A stretch of 64,000 nt of DNA from Ancylomarina sp. 16SWW S1-10-2 (lineage in GTDB: Bacteria > Bacteroidota > Bacteroidia > Bacteroidales > Marinifilaceae), in assembly GCF_009669305.1 (NCBI RefSeq), contig NZ_SADB01000004.1:154650-218649 (forward strand), written 5' to 3'. Positions 1 to 8,332 of the stretch are shown here, one piece after another. The notes under the pieces are model-generated. The model was not told the DNA's origin, did not search any database, and worked only from the letters and a program-made list of their open reading frames with translations. Position numbers and translations under genes: made by a program. The stretch's first letter is position 1, and every line of letters begins with the position of its first letter.

Positions 1-327
1 ATCAGCATCTAGAAATACCATAGTTGGGTAAGCGGCTACACCATATTTTTTTGCAACTTCAGGACCTTCACCCTTTTCACAGTCCATTTTAAGATTTATA
101 AACTTATCATTAAAAACATCACCGACCTCTTTGGTTGGGAACACATTTTTAGATAAAGCTTTACAGGGACCACACCAAGTTGTGTAACAATCCATAAAAA
201 TCATCTTGTTTTCTTTTTTTGCTAATGCTTGTGCTTCAGCTAATGTTCCATGTTCAAATTTTATTCCCTGAGCAAACAGACTACCCGTAATAAGTATTGC
301 TGATAAAGCAATTAATAATTTCTTCAT
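1..327 (-). CDS. Secreted thioredoxin-family protein (C-terminus beyond the window)
   Basis: The reading frame starts with ATG at 327 and is still open at base 1, so only the first 109 codons are present. Residues 1-20 form a signal peptide ending in a Gln typical of Bacteroidota (LFAQ), so the protein acts in the periplasm or at the outer membrane. A thioredoxin fold follows, with the redox motif WCGPC and a later AYPTMVF segment carrying the cis-proline expected in thioredoxins. The region between reads like the Bacteroidota thioredoxin-like/DUF255-type proteins that reduce or isomerise disulfides. It is transcribed divergently from the DUF4834 gene. The exact subfamily cannot be set without the C-terminus. 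Confidence 0.85.
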   Translation of the reverse strand, partial: MKKLLIALSAILITGSLFAQGIKFEHGTLAEAQALAKKENKMIFMDCYTTWCGPCKALSKNVFPTKEVGDVFNDKFINLKMDCEKGEGPEVAKKYGVAAYPTMVFLDAD

Positions 328-615
328 ATCATTATTTTATTAAGTCATTGTTGATATTAATGGGCTAAATAATATAAACTTTTCCACCAAGTAGGTTAAT
401 CAATGTTATTAATTGCGTTAATTAAGGTTAATGATTCATTATATAGCTTTAAGTTTTGTGGTAGATACTTGATATTTAGTGTGTCGTTTTAACCATTATT
501 GTTAGCTAAGTAGCGTGTTGAAGTGGAAAGTTCATAGCCTATAAATTCTTTTAAGGAGATATTAGAGAACACCCAAAAGCAAGAAGTGAAGATGTGTATT
601 AAAAAATGAAATGCT

Positions 616-623
616 TATATTTG
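616..623 (+). promoter_or_regulatory. Bacteroidota -7 promoter box
   Basis: TATATTTG matches the Bacteroidota sigma-70 consensus TAnnTTTG and ends 22 bases before the ATG at 646. A clear -33 box is not visible. The 318-base gap between the divergent thioredoxin and DUF4834 genes holds nothing else that I can recognise. Confidence 0.5.
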
Positions 624-645
624 TGTTTCAAAATAAAGTAGGATT

Positions 646-888
646 ATGAAATTTATATTAATTGTAGTAGGAATCTATTTCCTTATAAAATATCTATTTA
701 GGGCTTTCTTTCCTGTTATTGTTAAGAAAACTTTTGATAAAATGCAGCAAAAACAGAATCAGCAGCAGCAACAATATCAGGAAAAACCAGAAGGTGAAGT
801 TACTGTTGAAAAAAATACGAAAAGTAAAGAAAAGCATAATACAAAAGATATAGGTGATTATGTTGATTTCGAAGAAGTTGACGAATAA
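646..888 (+). CDS. DUF4834-family small membrane protein
   Basis: This 80-residue protein has one N-terminal transmembrane segment (about residues 3-22, IVVGIYFLIKYLF), a short Gln-rich linker (residues 34-44) and a charged acidic tail containing the sequence DIGDYVDFEEV. That architecture and ending match the DUF4834 proteins commonly found in Bacteroidota next to housekeeping genes; their function is unknown. It lies 92 bases upstream of glycyl-tRNA synthetase in the same direction and probably shares its transcript. A good TAnnTTTG box precedes it. The family call is from memory of the pattern. Confidence 0.75.
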   Translation: MKFILIVVGIYFLIKYLFRAFFPVIVKKTFDKMQQKQNQQQQQYQEKPEGEVTVEKNTKSKEKHNTKDIGDYVDFEEVDE

Positions 889-980
889 ATAATTAAGAGG
901 ACAAATGACTTGTTTCTCTTAAGTTGAACGGCTACTTTTGTTATCCAATTTCAGAAAAAATAAAATCTAAATATAAAACT

Positions 981-2534
981 ATGGCTCAGGAAGATGTTTT
1001 CAAAAAACTGGTAGCTCATTGTAAAGAATACGGATTCGTATTTCAATCATCAGAAATTTATGATGGTTTGTCTGCGGTTTACGATTATGCGCAATTGGGG
1101 GTTGAATTAAAGAACAACATTAAAAAATATTGGTGGGATTCAATGGTGAAACTGCACGAAAATGTGGTGGGTATTGATTCTGCTATTTTTATGCATCCTA
1201 CCATTTGGAAAGCTTCGGGCCACGTTGATGCTTTTAACGATCCTTTGATTGATAATAAGGATTCTAAAAAGCGTTACAGAGCTGATGTTTTGATTGAAGA
1301 CTTAATGGCTAAGTATGAGACCAAAATGGATAAGGAAGTCGCTAAAGCTAAGAAAAAGTTTGGCGAGACTTTTGATGAGGCTCAGTTTCGTTCTACAAAC
1401 CCTCGTGTGTTAGCCAACAAAGAAAAGATGGATGCTGTGCATACTCGTTTTGTTGAGGCTTTAGATAAAAACGACTTGAATGAGTTGAAGCAAATTATTA
1501 TCGATAATGAGATTGCTTGTCCTATTTCAGGAACAAAGAATTGGACTGATGTTCGTCAGTTTAACTTGATGTTCTCAACTGATATGGGGTCAACATCTGA
1601 CGGAAGTAGTAAAATTTACCTTCGTCCGGAAACGGCTCAGGGTATTTTTGTAAACTACCTGAATGTTCAGAAAACGGGTCGTATGAAAATTCCTTTTGGA
1701 ATTGCACAAATTGGTAAAGCTTTCCGTAACGAGATTGTTGCTCGTCAGTTCATTTTCCGTATGCGTGAGTTTGAACAAATGGAACTGCAGTTCTTTGTTC
1801 GTCCGGGTGACGAAATGAAATGGTTCGAAAAGTGGAAAGAAACACGTATGAGCTGGCATAAAGCACTTGGTTTTCCAGATGATAAATACCGTTTTCACGA
1901 TCACGATAAGTTGGCTCACTATGCTAATGCAGCAACTGATATTGAATTTAAGTTTCCTTTCGGATTTAAAGAGGTTGAAGGAATTCATTCTCGTACCGAT
2001 TTTGACTTGAAACAACATCAGGAATTTTCTGGTAAGAAAATCCAATATTTCGATCCTGAGTTGAATAAAAGTTATACACCATACGTTGTTGAAACTTCAA
2101 TTGGAGTTGACCGTATGTTCCTTCAAATTATGGCGGAAGCTTATAAGGAAGAGAAAATTGAAAAAGAGAATGGTAAGGTTGATGAGCGTGTGGTATTGAA
2201 ATTACCACCAGCATTGGCACCAGTTAAGCTTTGTGTAATGCCATTGGTTAAGAAAGATGGTTTACCAGAGAAAGCTCGTGAGATAATCAACGATCTTAAG
2301 TTTGATTTCAATTGCCAGTACGATGAGAAAGACTCAATTGGTAAGCGTTACCGTCGTCAGGATGCTATTGGAACGCCTTTCTGTGTAACTTTAGATCATC
2401 AGTCGTTAGAAGATAATACAGTAACTATTCGTCATCGTGATACAATGGCTCAAGAGCGCGTTGAGATTGCGAATCTTTATGAGATTTTGAAAGCAGGCGT
2501 AAGCATGAAAGATCTTTTTAAGAAACTTAAGTAA
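981..2534 (+). CDS. glyS: Glycyl-tRNA synthetase (class II, single-chain alpha2 type)
   Basis: This 517-residue enzyme charges tRNA-Gly with glycine using ATP. The N-terminus has the GlyRS signature GFVFQSSEIYDGLSAVYDY with the adjoining GVELKNN. Class II motif 2 is seen as RPETAQGIFVNY followed by FGIAQIGKAFRNEI and FRMREFEQMELQFF. Motif 3 is GVDRMF. The C-terminal anticodon-binding domain (from about residue 415, APVKLCVMPLV) is complete. I start at ATG 981 (MAQEDVFKKL), which fits family length; the frame extends upstream to a TTG at 924, but that extension does not look like protein. A strong terminator follows 26 bases after the stop. Confidence 0.97.
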   Translation: MAQEDVFKKLVAHCKEYGFVFQSSEIYDGLSAVYDYAQLGVELKNNIKKYWWDSMVKLHENVVGIDSAIFMHPTIWKASGHVDAFNDPLIDNKDSKKRYRADVLIEDLMAKYETKMDKEVAKAKKKFGETFDEAQFRSTNPRVLANKEKMDAVHTRFVEALDKNDLNELKQIIIDNEIACPISGTKNWTDVRQFNLMFSTDMGSTSDGSSKIYLRPETAQGIFVNYLNVQKTGRMKIPFGIAQIGKAFRNEIVARQFIFRMREFEQMELQFFVRPGDEMKWFEKWKETRMSWHKALGFPDDKYRFHDHDKLAHYANAATDIEFKFPFGFKEVEGIHSRTDFDLKQHQEFSGKKIQYFDPELNKSYTPYVVETSIGVDRMFLQIMAEAYKEEKIEKENGKVDERVVLKLPPALAPVKLCVMPLVKKDGLPEKAREIINDLKFDFNCQYDEKDSIGKRYRRQDAIGTPFCVTLDHQSLEDNTVTIRHRDTMAQERVEIANLYEILKAGVSMKDLFKKLK

Positions 2535-2560
2535 ACTTTTTACAAGCTTATATATTGAGA

Positions 2561-2589
2561 GAGGTGTCCTACGGGATGCCTCTTTTTTT
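2561..2589 (+). terminator. Rho-independent terminator of glyS
   Basis: A 9-bp stem (GAGGTGTCC with GGATGCCTC, two G-T pairs) closes a TACG tetraloop and is followed directly by seven T residues. Confidence 0.9.
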
Positions 2590-2690
2590 GTTGTAAACTT
2601 CTCTGGGTTTCTTGCTTTAGATGTGCTTAGCTATTCTCATAGGGCATCTAATATTACTGTTCAGTGGTTCTATCTGTGCTTACTCGAGTT

Positions 2691-2746
2691 GAATTCCTTC
2701 GGGATTCTTTGTGATGGGTTATTCTAGTCCACAGGTTGCACCTGTG
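2691..2746. repeat. Pair of REP-like hairpins in the 480-base glyS to tRNA-Leu gap
   Basis: Two compact hairpins sit 22 bases apart: GAATTCC-TTC-GGGATTC and CACAGGT-TGC-ACCTGTG. A perfect 12-base palindrome, CTACAATTGTAG, follows near 2798. Short hairpins with CTTCGG-like loops and paired CACAGGT arms resemble the REP elements that RAYT transposases maintain in Bacteroidota genomes. No RAYT gene is present here. No gene is recognised in 2590-3016. Confidence 0.4.
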
Positions 2747-3016
2747 ATTATTCGAGGTCAATTAATTTGTTTTTTTTGATGTTGACATTTATTGATGTCT
2801 ACAATTGTAGGTTTTAGCCTTAGTTTGGGGCTTTCGTTTGTATTTGTACTTATGTAAGTGAAAGTTTTTTAGCTTCTATGTAATTTATAGTATAATGAGT
2901 GTCAGATAAGTATCTGTAGGAGGCATTGTACTTGACTTTTTTTTATAAAAAAAAGATGCCTTTTCTTTTGCAGGAATGAAACATTTCCATACATTTGCAT
3001 CGCATTCAAAAGCAAT

Positions 3017-3098
3017 GCCCAGGTGGCGGAATTGGTAGACGCGCTGGTCTCAAACACCAGTGGGGCAACCCGTGCCGGTTCGATCCCGGCCCTGGGTA
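3017..3098 (+). tRNA. tRNA-Leu (anticodon CAA)
   Basis: The cloverleaf is complete. The acceptor GCCCAGG pairs with CCTGGGT (one G-U at the end), the D-arm contains AATTGGTAGAC, and the anticodon stem CTGGT/ACCAG encloses the loop CTCAAAC with anticodon CAA at 3051-3053. The long variable arm typical of leucine tRNAs is present, and the T-arm contains GGTTCGATCC. CCA is not encoded. The 3' half recurs in decayed form at 7203-7262. Confidence 0.97.
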
Positions 3099-3102
3099 CG
3101 CT

Positions 3103-3135
3103 AAAATCCTCTTGAGAAATCAAGAGGATTTTTTT
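3103..3135 (+). terminator. Terminator after tRNA-Leu
   Basis: A 13-bp perfect stem, AAAATCCTCTTGA with TCAAGAGGATTTT, closes a GAAA tetraloop and continues into a T run. It also faces the convergent nuclease gene ending at 3152 and may work in both directions. Confidence 0.9.
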
Positions 3136-3151
3136 ATGCTTTTATTTGAGA

Positions 3152-3781
3152 TCAATTTACTGATATCCAATAATGGTAGAGAGTAATAGCTTCTTTAGAA
3201 ACCCTTGAATGCATTGATGTATAGTTTGAAAATTGATTGTTGACAATCAGCAGATCATTTTTTTGCCACTCAATATCGGTGTCCTTTTTAATAAGATCTT
3301 CTATCCAAGAATTAATACGATTTTCCCAGTAGTTTAAATCATTGTCTTGAATATAGGCGATCATAGCCCCCTGATTTAAATGTTTCCCAAATTCATCTTG
3401 TTCTTTTTTTATTCTTTCAATCCCACCAGTTCTTCCAGAAACATAATCGTAATGCTTTTTTGATAATCTTTTAGCCTCAATCATAAATATTGATGAGGCC
3501 CCCATGGTAAAAGGGAAGGTGAAAATTGTGAAATCTACACCTTTCTTCTCATTAAATTGAAATAGTAAGTTTTCTGAACGGGCTTTGTCATTAAAAAAGT
3601 GAGATAACTCTTTTGAAATATCATCTTCTAAATTGAAAGTTATTTCTGATTTTTTGAATACACTTTCAAATTCGGGTAGTGTATTCTTTATGAATATGAG
3701 GATGCGTTTTACAGTCTGGTTTTTCTCAAGGGAAAAATCCTGTACTTGTATTGAATGATTATGTGTTTGTTCTCCTATCAT
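3152..3781 (-). CDS. Putative PD-(D/E)XK nuclease paired with an adenine methylase
   Basis: This 209-residue protein has no signal peptide. The segment GVDFTIFTF followed about 25 residues later by IFMIEAKRL gives the D...ExK arrangement of PD-(D/E)XK nucleases. An upstream acidic helix (SKELSHFFNDKARSE) could supply the first acidic ligand. It continues into YVSGRTGGIERIKKEQ and a GAMIAYIQD strand. Its ATG overlaps the stop of the upstream methylase by one base (TAATG), so the two are translationally coupled. The nuclease call is inferred from motif order and from the partner. The coupling suggests the restriction half of a restriction-modification or related phage-defence unit. Confidence 0.55.
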   Translation of the reverse strand: MIGEQTHNHSIQVQDFSLEKNQTVKRILIFIKNTLPEFESVFKKSEITFNLEDDISKELSHFFNDKARSENLLFQFNEKKGVDFTIFTFPFTMGASSIFMIEAKRLSKKHYDYVSGRTGGIERIKKEQDEFGKHLNQGAMIAYIQDNDLNYWENRINSWIEDLIKKDTDIEWQKNDLLIVNNQFSNYTSMHSRVSKEAITLYHYWISVN

Positions 3782-6669
3782 TAGTAGCCGCTGTTTACAA
3801 AATCATTCATAATATCACCGGCATCTCGTAATGCAATAGATTTTAACCAATAACGCAAGCTGTTGGGCTTGATAAGGAAGACAATGTCTTTTTGATACAA
3901 ACGTAATATTCTACGGTAATGAACACTCTCCTGTTGGTTTTCCATTAAGTCGGAAAGGTCTCCGTCTGCTATTTTTGGGGATATTTCTGGAGAAAATTCA
4001 TCATTGCCGTATGCAAAAGGAAAACAGGTATACGAAAGGGTTTTAATAGGTGTTAATGCTCTAAATCTCTTATCGCCTTTTTCATATAAGGGATTTAAAC
4101 TCTTACATAGAACGATTCCGAAATCAGAGAGTTCTGATTCAGAAACAAGCTGCGTATTAATTTTTGCTTTTTCGCCTTTTGTAAGTTCTTCTAGTTTATA
4201 ATTGAGGACATCATCTTTTATGATCTCTTCACTATATGAAAGTTCTAGGTCCTTTTCATCTTCAGGGTATGGAAGATTTATTATATCTTTCATGTACATT
4301 ACATATCCCCCTGATCTATTAATCCCTGCTTCGGCACTTAATGACAGTATTAAAACTTTGTACAGGTTATAATTATTTAATAATACATTTTCGATTTGTT
4401 TTAATTCATTTTTTTCACACTCAGGGGAGTGTATTCCAACAATTCTATTTTTAAAAATTAAATCATATTCAACAAATTCTGTAATAAATTTAGTCTTACC
4501 AAGAATTTCTTTAATCAATAAATGCGGAGCATTAAATATTAATTTATTACTCTCCCTAGTCCTTCCAAAATATTTTGATGATTCTATTCGAGTCTCTTTA
4601 ATACCTATTTCTGTAAACATTTTTGACTCCACTAAAGGTTTTCCAGTCAAATGTATTCCAGTCTTTTTTCTATCACCATAATGAAAACCTTCTCCATAAG
4701 CCCATCCATTTTTCTCCTTTTTATCATCTAAAAACTTACTGAGACTTCTCAATTGTCTAAGTCTATTAACCAGATAATACAATTGATTTCCACCCATCAA
4801 GTTCGATTTCCAAATAGCAAGATCATTTTCAGCGATTTCTTGAGAAACGGGATGCATGTCGTAATGATCAATCTCAAAAAACAAGCGTTCTTTTGTTGTT
4901 TTAGTTCTTTTAACCCCAATATGTGTCAATATATGATTCCTGTCTGGAATGGTATTGTAGGCAAATACAACAGCCGTTGCAATTGATTTTTCAAAAAGGA
5001 CAGATGCATCACGCAGTTCAGATAAATCAATAATCTGAGGCACTTTGTACCTTGAAAAGAACTCTTTTCTAAATTCTAATGTATTGTTGTAAAGTAAGGG
5101 ACCCGATGGCATGACGAACGATAGCAGTCCGTTGGGTTTTAAAAGTTTCATTGCTTGCTGCAGAAACAACATGGCAATCTGATTTCTTGGTATGTGGTAG
5201 TCGCTATCAATCTTGAAATCAGCAATTAACCTATTGAAATCCTTCTTTTTATCTTCAAAAGGAGGGTTACCAATAACCAAATCAAACTGAGCTTTCTTTG
5301 TTTGATTAAGATATTTAAAGAAATCTCCGAGATAAATGTTCTCTTCTCTTAGGTCATCGAAACGTAAATTCATCCATATTTCGGTAGGCTTAAGCATGTC
5401 GCAAAGTGCAATACTTAAACTAAATACAGAAAGGCGAACCGATGCTTCTTCAATATCAACCCCATGAATTGAGTTTTTTAAGATAATTTTTAAATCATCT
5501 ACTGTAGGGAAAATCAGTTTCCCCGTTTTTTCGAATTGCTCTTTTTGCCACCATTGAACAAGGCGTTTAAATACAGCTACCAAAAAAACACCCGAACCAC
5601 AACTCACGTCTATTACTTTGTAGTTTGGTTTAGGCTCTGCAATTGGCATACATTCATCTACCATCAAACGTGCCAAATGAATTGGCGTATACACGGCATC
5701 CTTTCGTTGATCGACAAACTCCTCGTATATTCTACTGATTAATTCAACAGGAAGAAACTCGAAAGAATAAAGTGGCCATAAAACCAATTGTCCATTATGG
5801 GAATTGGCATCGAGATAACCCGCAAGTTTATTTAAATCTGTTTTTGATAGAATTTGTTTATCAGGCTCATCAAGTTCAAATACTTTTCCATTAAAGTGAG
5901 TGCTTAAATCATCAAATAAGTTGACGACCTCACCTGTTCGCAATACCTCACAAAACGAAGAGGCTTGCTGATATTTATTAAAGTAATCATTAGGGAAGAC
6001 ATGATTGCCATGCTCATCTTTTCGTTCTTCAAGATATTTTATTAAAATTGATAGGACGAGTAATTGGTGTGCTAATTTAGAATCGAGTCCACTTTCGTTG
6101 ATAAAGTCTGTTCTAACTTTTTTTAAGCCTTCAATTAATTTGTTTTCAGAACTCTCTTTGCTTAGGAAACGATTTTCAACTTCTTTTTGTTCCCAAAACG
6201 TCCCGTTTGCAAAAAGTTTAGCCGAATATCTTTGATGTCGTTCATAAGATTCAGCAATTATAGGAAGACAATCAAAGGGATCTACGCTTATCTTTTTAGA
6301 ATTCTTGTTATAGTTAACGTGTTTCCTAGCATCAAATATATTGATGTTGGTTTTGTCAAATACATAATATAAAGGAACGATACCACTACTCCAAATTTTT
6401 CTGTGGAGTTCAGCTAACTCTTCTTCAGTAAAAGAATTTAGGGTATTATCAAATATAAAAAGTTGTGCTTTGGATGATTGATTTTCTGTAAATCGTCTGA
6501 AATAGACAGCAGCCGCTTTGAGTTTTTTTGCAACATCAAGAATTAACCTCTCCTCAAATAATAATTCGTATGAATTATAATTTTTTGAAGTGAAAAATAG
6601 AGTTGAAAGTTTAGATTTTGGTTTAAAATCCAGTTTCTCTAATACATTATTTATTGAAGGCTGATTCAT
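3781..6669 (-). CDS. Eco57I-type N6-adenine DNA methyltransferase
   Basis: This 962-residue protein carries the two core amino-methyltransferase motifs: motif I VIDVSCGSGVFLVAVF (residues 352-367, S-adenosylmethionine binding) and motif IV DLVIGNPPF (residues 463-471, the NPPF catalytic loop that flips adenine). VYTPIHLARLMVDE before motif I is typical of this class. The N-terminal 300 residues form the accessory region seen in type IIG/Eco57I-like enzymes. Residues from about 600 to 962 probably form the target-recognition part. I see no PD-(D/E)XK site in it, which fits a separate nuclease being encoded next. It modifies specific adenines, and the host site cannot be predicted. No specificity subunit or helicase gene is nearby. 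Confidence 0.85.
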   Translation of the reverse strand: MNQPSINNVLEKLDFKPKSKLSTLFFTSKNYNSYELLFEERLILDVAKKLKAAAVYFRRFTENQSSKAQLFIFDNTLNSFTEEELAELHRKIWSSGIVPLYYVFDKTNINIFDARKHVNYNKNSKKISVDPFDCLPIIAESYERHQRYSAKLFANGTFWEQKEVENRFLSKESSENKLIEGLKKVRTDFINESGLDSKLAHQLLVLSILIKYLEERKDEHGNHVFPNDYFNKYQQASSFCEVLRTGEVVNLFDDLSTHFNGKVFELDEPDKQILSKTDLNKLAGYLDANSHNGQLVLWPLYSFEFLPVELISRIYEEFVDQRKDAVYTPIHLARLMVDECMPIAEPKPNYKVIDVSCGSGVFLVAVFKRLVQWWQKEQFEKTGKLIFPTVDDLKIILKNSIHGVDIEEASVRLSVFSLSIALCDMLKPTEIWMNLRFDDLREENIYLGDFFKYLNQTKKAQFDLVIGNPPFEDKKKDFNRLIADFKIDSDYHIPRNQIAMLFLQQAMKLLKPNGLLSFVMPSGPLLYNNTLEFRKEFFSRYKVPQIIDLSELRDASVLFEKSIATAVVFAYNTIPDRNHILTHIGVKRTKTTKERLFFEIDHYDMHPVSQEIAENDLAIWKSNLMGGNQLYYLVNRLRQLRSLSKFLDDKKEKNGWAYGEGFHYGDRKKTGIHLTGKPLVESKMFTEIGIKETRIESSKYFGRTRESNKLIFNAPHLLIKEILGKTKFITEFVEYDLIFKNRIVGIHSPECEKNELKQIENVLLNNYNLYKVLILSLSAEAGINRSGGYVMYMKDIINLPYPEDEKDLELSYSEEIIKDDVLNYKLEELTKGEKAKINTQLVSESELSDFGIVLCKSLNPLYEKGDKRFRALTPIKTLSYTCFPFAYGNDEFSPEISPKIADGDLSDLMENQQESVHYRRILRLYQKDIVFLIKPNSLRYWLKSIALRDAGDIMNDFVNSGY

Positions 6670-7202
6670 CGTTGTAAAAATACATATTTTTTAAGCACGG
6701 TGTATTTTTATAAAAAAAAAACTGATTGCCCTTATCTGCAATTTTGTTAATTCTATAGATGAATCTCTCATTTTAATGAGTTTTCTTATCCCAAATCAGA
6801 ATAAGACAATGTTTTGTAGTCGACTATTTTTATAGGTATAAACAGAAAGTGCCTATTCATTCCAATCAATCTCCTTCCCAGCCACCACAGCTCGTTTATC
6901 CTATATTTCACCTTTCCTTGTGGGTTTATTTCTTGTCCTGCTCATCTTTTACGTCTTCCAGTAGGGATAAGTGTTTTCCCAGTCGCTTATTTTCTTGTCT
7001 TGCGGTTCGTTTGGCTTTCCTGTGGCTTTACACAGTTGTCCTGTATGCATTTTGTCGTTTCCTGTTCAACAGGGAGGCTTTTGAAGCTACAGGACGTCGA
7101 ATAAACCTAATTCTGATTGCAAAATTCGTAACAGGATGGCTTATAGGTTAACTCGGATTTAGCTCAGGCTCTTGCTTGTAGGATAAAAAGAAATAAGGAG
7201 TT
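6670..7202. other. Intergenic region after the methylase start, no gene recognised
   Basis: About 530 bases. Open frames exist (for example 6849-7151 on the plus strand), but the residues are pyrimidine-biased low-complexity translations with no family features. The minus strand gives several short protein-like pieces broken by stops. It may be decayed sequence of the island that carried the methylase and nuclease. Confidence 0.4.
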
Positions 7203-7262
7203 GCGTTGATCTCAAATGGTAGTGGGGCGAATTGGACTGGTTCGATTCCAGCTTTGTGTATG
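7203..7262 (+). pseudogene. Decayed tRNA-Leu copy (3' part)
   Basis: An ungapped hand alignment with tRNA-Leu positions 3041-3100 gives 41 identities in 60. The anticodon loop TCTCAAA, the variable-arm segment AGTGGGGC and the T-loop GGTTCGAT are conserved. Most changes are C-to-T or G-to-A, as expected for a decaying duplicate. The anticodon stem no longer pairs, so it cannot be a working tRNA. The 5' part (D-arm side) is only weakly recognisable. It lies in the same orientation as the intact gene, with the methylase-nuclease module between them. Confidence 0.7.
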
Positions 7263-7311
7263 GATTGATATTTGAATTGTTCCAACTTATTTTAGGTCGA
7301 GACATAAGAAC

Positions 7312-7341
7312 AAAAAAAAGCAACCTACTTATGTAAGTTGC
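7312..7341 (-). terminator. Terminator of tRNA-Lys
   Basis: On the minus strand GCAACTTAC-ATAA-GTAGGTTGC forms a 9-bp stem with one G-T pair, followed by eight T residues (A run 7312-7319 on the plus strand). The other side also has a T run, so it may be bidirectional. Confidence 0.85.
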
Positions 7342-7351
7342 TTTTTTTATG

Positions 7352-7424
7352 TGACCCCGGTGGGGTTCGAACCCACGACCCAATGATTAAGAGTCACTTA
7401 CTCTACCAACTGAGCTACGAAGTC
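7352..7424 (-). tRNA. tRNA-Lys (anticodon CTT)
   Basis: A 73-base cloverleaf on the minus strand. The acceptor GACTTCG pairs with CGGGGTC (two G-U pairs), the D-arm has AGCTCAGTTGGTAGAG, and the anticodon loop is CTCTTAA with CTT at 7389-7391. The T-arm has GGGTTCGAACCCC. The anticodon stem AGTGA/TCATT contains one G-U pair, and the D-stem also closes with a weak pair. It is therefore somewhat degenerate but still foldable. Confidence 0.93.
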
Positions 7425-7633
7425 ATCAATTTTGTTTGACAAAAGTAATATTAATTTTATTAACTCATTACTTTTTCTGTAAAAAAAAGATTAAATTTTT
7501 TACAGACTGGTTTTATTAAAAAAATCTATATAATTGTGCCATATCATTTAACATTTATTTATTCAAAATCACACTATTTCTGATTTTTGCCTGTAGAATT
7601 AATCAAGTTTGTGCGATGAGGGAGTGGTGATTA

Positions 7634-7761
7634 GAACGGTTTGTATAAGAATAGTAGCGGCTTTTAAGGTACAAACCATTCAATTTATTACTGAACTTTA
7701 TACAAAGGTACTATCTTTGAATTTAGTACTAAACCGCTATGAACTATACACGTTGTTGGCT
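7634..7761 (-). repeat. Long imperfect palindrome downstream of the 88-aa gene
   Basis: The arm GGTTTGTATAAGAATAGTAG (followed by CGG) at 7638-7660 pairs imperfectly with CCGCTATGAACTATACACG at about 7734-7752, so the whole interval can fold into a long hairpin. The left end on the minus strand is AGCCAAC, close to the R'' core of integron attC sites; the far end does not match a core. The 24 bases at 7635-7658 recur with one mismatch at 53149-53172. The rest of 7425-7810 contains no convincing gene. Confidence 0.5.
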
Positions 7762-7810
7762 TTAGTACTTTTATTTTTTAACTCAATCAATTTTTAGGTT
7801 TAAGACCTGG

Positions 7811-8077
7811 TTAATTTATGTTCCGTTCTTTTAAAGTTTCTTCAAGGATTTTGTCTTTATCAGGACTTTTTACAATTTTAACAATTATGAAGAGTAAAAT
7901 GAACACTGGTATAAATCCAAAAGGGCTTTCGTAATGAACTGTAGCAGCGCCTAATATAAATAAAACTCCTACTAAAACTCCGATTAATAATGCTTTTAAG
8001 AATTTACGTTTTTTTAATTTCTTTTTTTCAATCTGTAATTCTTCGTTTGTAAGTTCAGTTAATTTATTTTTTTTCAT
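7811..8077 (-). CDS. Small two-helix membrane protein of unknown function
   Basis: This 88-residue protein has a charged N-terminus (NKLTELTNEELQIEKKKLKK), two transmembrane segments (about residues 28-47 and 52-68) and a short charged tail. The opening pattern K-L-(S/T)-E-L-T-x-E-E-L is common among small cassette-borne Bacteroidota proteins, some labelled redox-active disulfide protein 2 although no cysteine is present here. It sits between two long palindromes and in the same orientation as the next gene, which fits a mobile gene cassette. Function is unknown. Confidence 0.65.
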   Translation of the reverse strand: MKKNKLTELTNEELQIEKKKLKKRKFLKALLIGVLVGVLFILGAATVHYESPFGFIPVFILLFIIVKIVKSPDKDKILEETLKERNIN

Positions 8078-8112
8078 TAGTATTTTTTAAAAGTTTTATT
8101 TTCAGGTATTAA

Positions 8113-8302
8113 AGCCAACGGGCTTGCTATGTGTTTTGCGGGATTTCGAAGCAATTCACTTTCAAATCCGCATTTAGCCAAAACTTTGATTTACATTAAT
8201 TCAAATTATAAATTGACAAATCAAAGATTTGGCGGTGTTGCAACGGAGAAATGCGGTTGATTTACCCGCTAAACCCCGCATTACATATAGCTTTTGTTAG
8301 GC
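8113..8302 (-). repeat. attC-like 190-base imperfect palindrome
   Basis: Read on the minus strand, the element begins with GCCTAAC (fits the integron R'' core RYYYAAC) 30 bases after the stop of the 384-aa gene. It ends with GTTGGCT, one base off the R' core GTTRRRY. Nested arms pair across it: GCTATGT with ACATATAGC, TGCGGG (8137-8142) with CCCGCA (8275-8280), AATCCGCATTT with AAATGCGGTT, CCAAA with TTTGG, and TTTGATTT (8185-8192) with AAATCAAA (8218-8225). This is far more pairing than an ordinary terminator has, and no T run follows. Confidence 0.6.
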
Positions 8303-8332
8303 AAAGTATCTCTCACCCTATCTAACAACAAT

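Noticed and set aside
924-980. Upstream extension of glycyl-tRNA synthetase from a TTG
   Set aside because: The ATG at 981 matches the family N-terminus and the extra residues have no conserved features.
1590-2045. Open frame antisense to glyS
   Set aside because: It is a shadow of a well-supported gene and has no recognisable protein features.
2902-3186. Open frames across tRNA-Leu on both strands
   Set aside because: They translate the tRNA itself; the minus-strand version is the well-known spurious protein pattern PRAGIEPAR.
6849-7151. 100-codon plus-strand open frame
   Set aside because: Low-complexity translation of pyrimidine-rich DNA, no family, no promoter; it may lie in decayed island DNA.
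7159-7383. Minus-strand open frame through tRNA-Lys
   Set aside because: It overlaps the tRNA, its terminator and the tRNA-Leu remnant.
7609-7797. 62-codon plus-strand open frame
   Set aside because: It lies inside the long palindrome downstream of the 88-aa gene and has no protein-like character.
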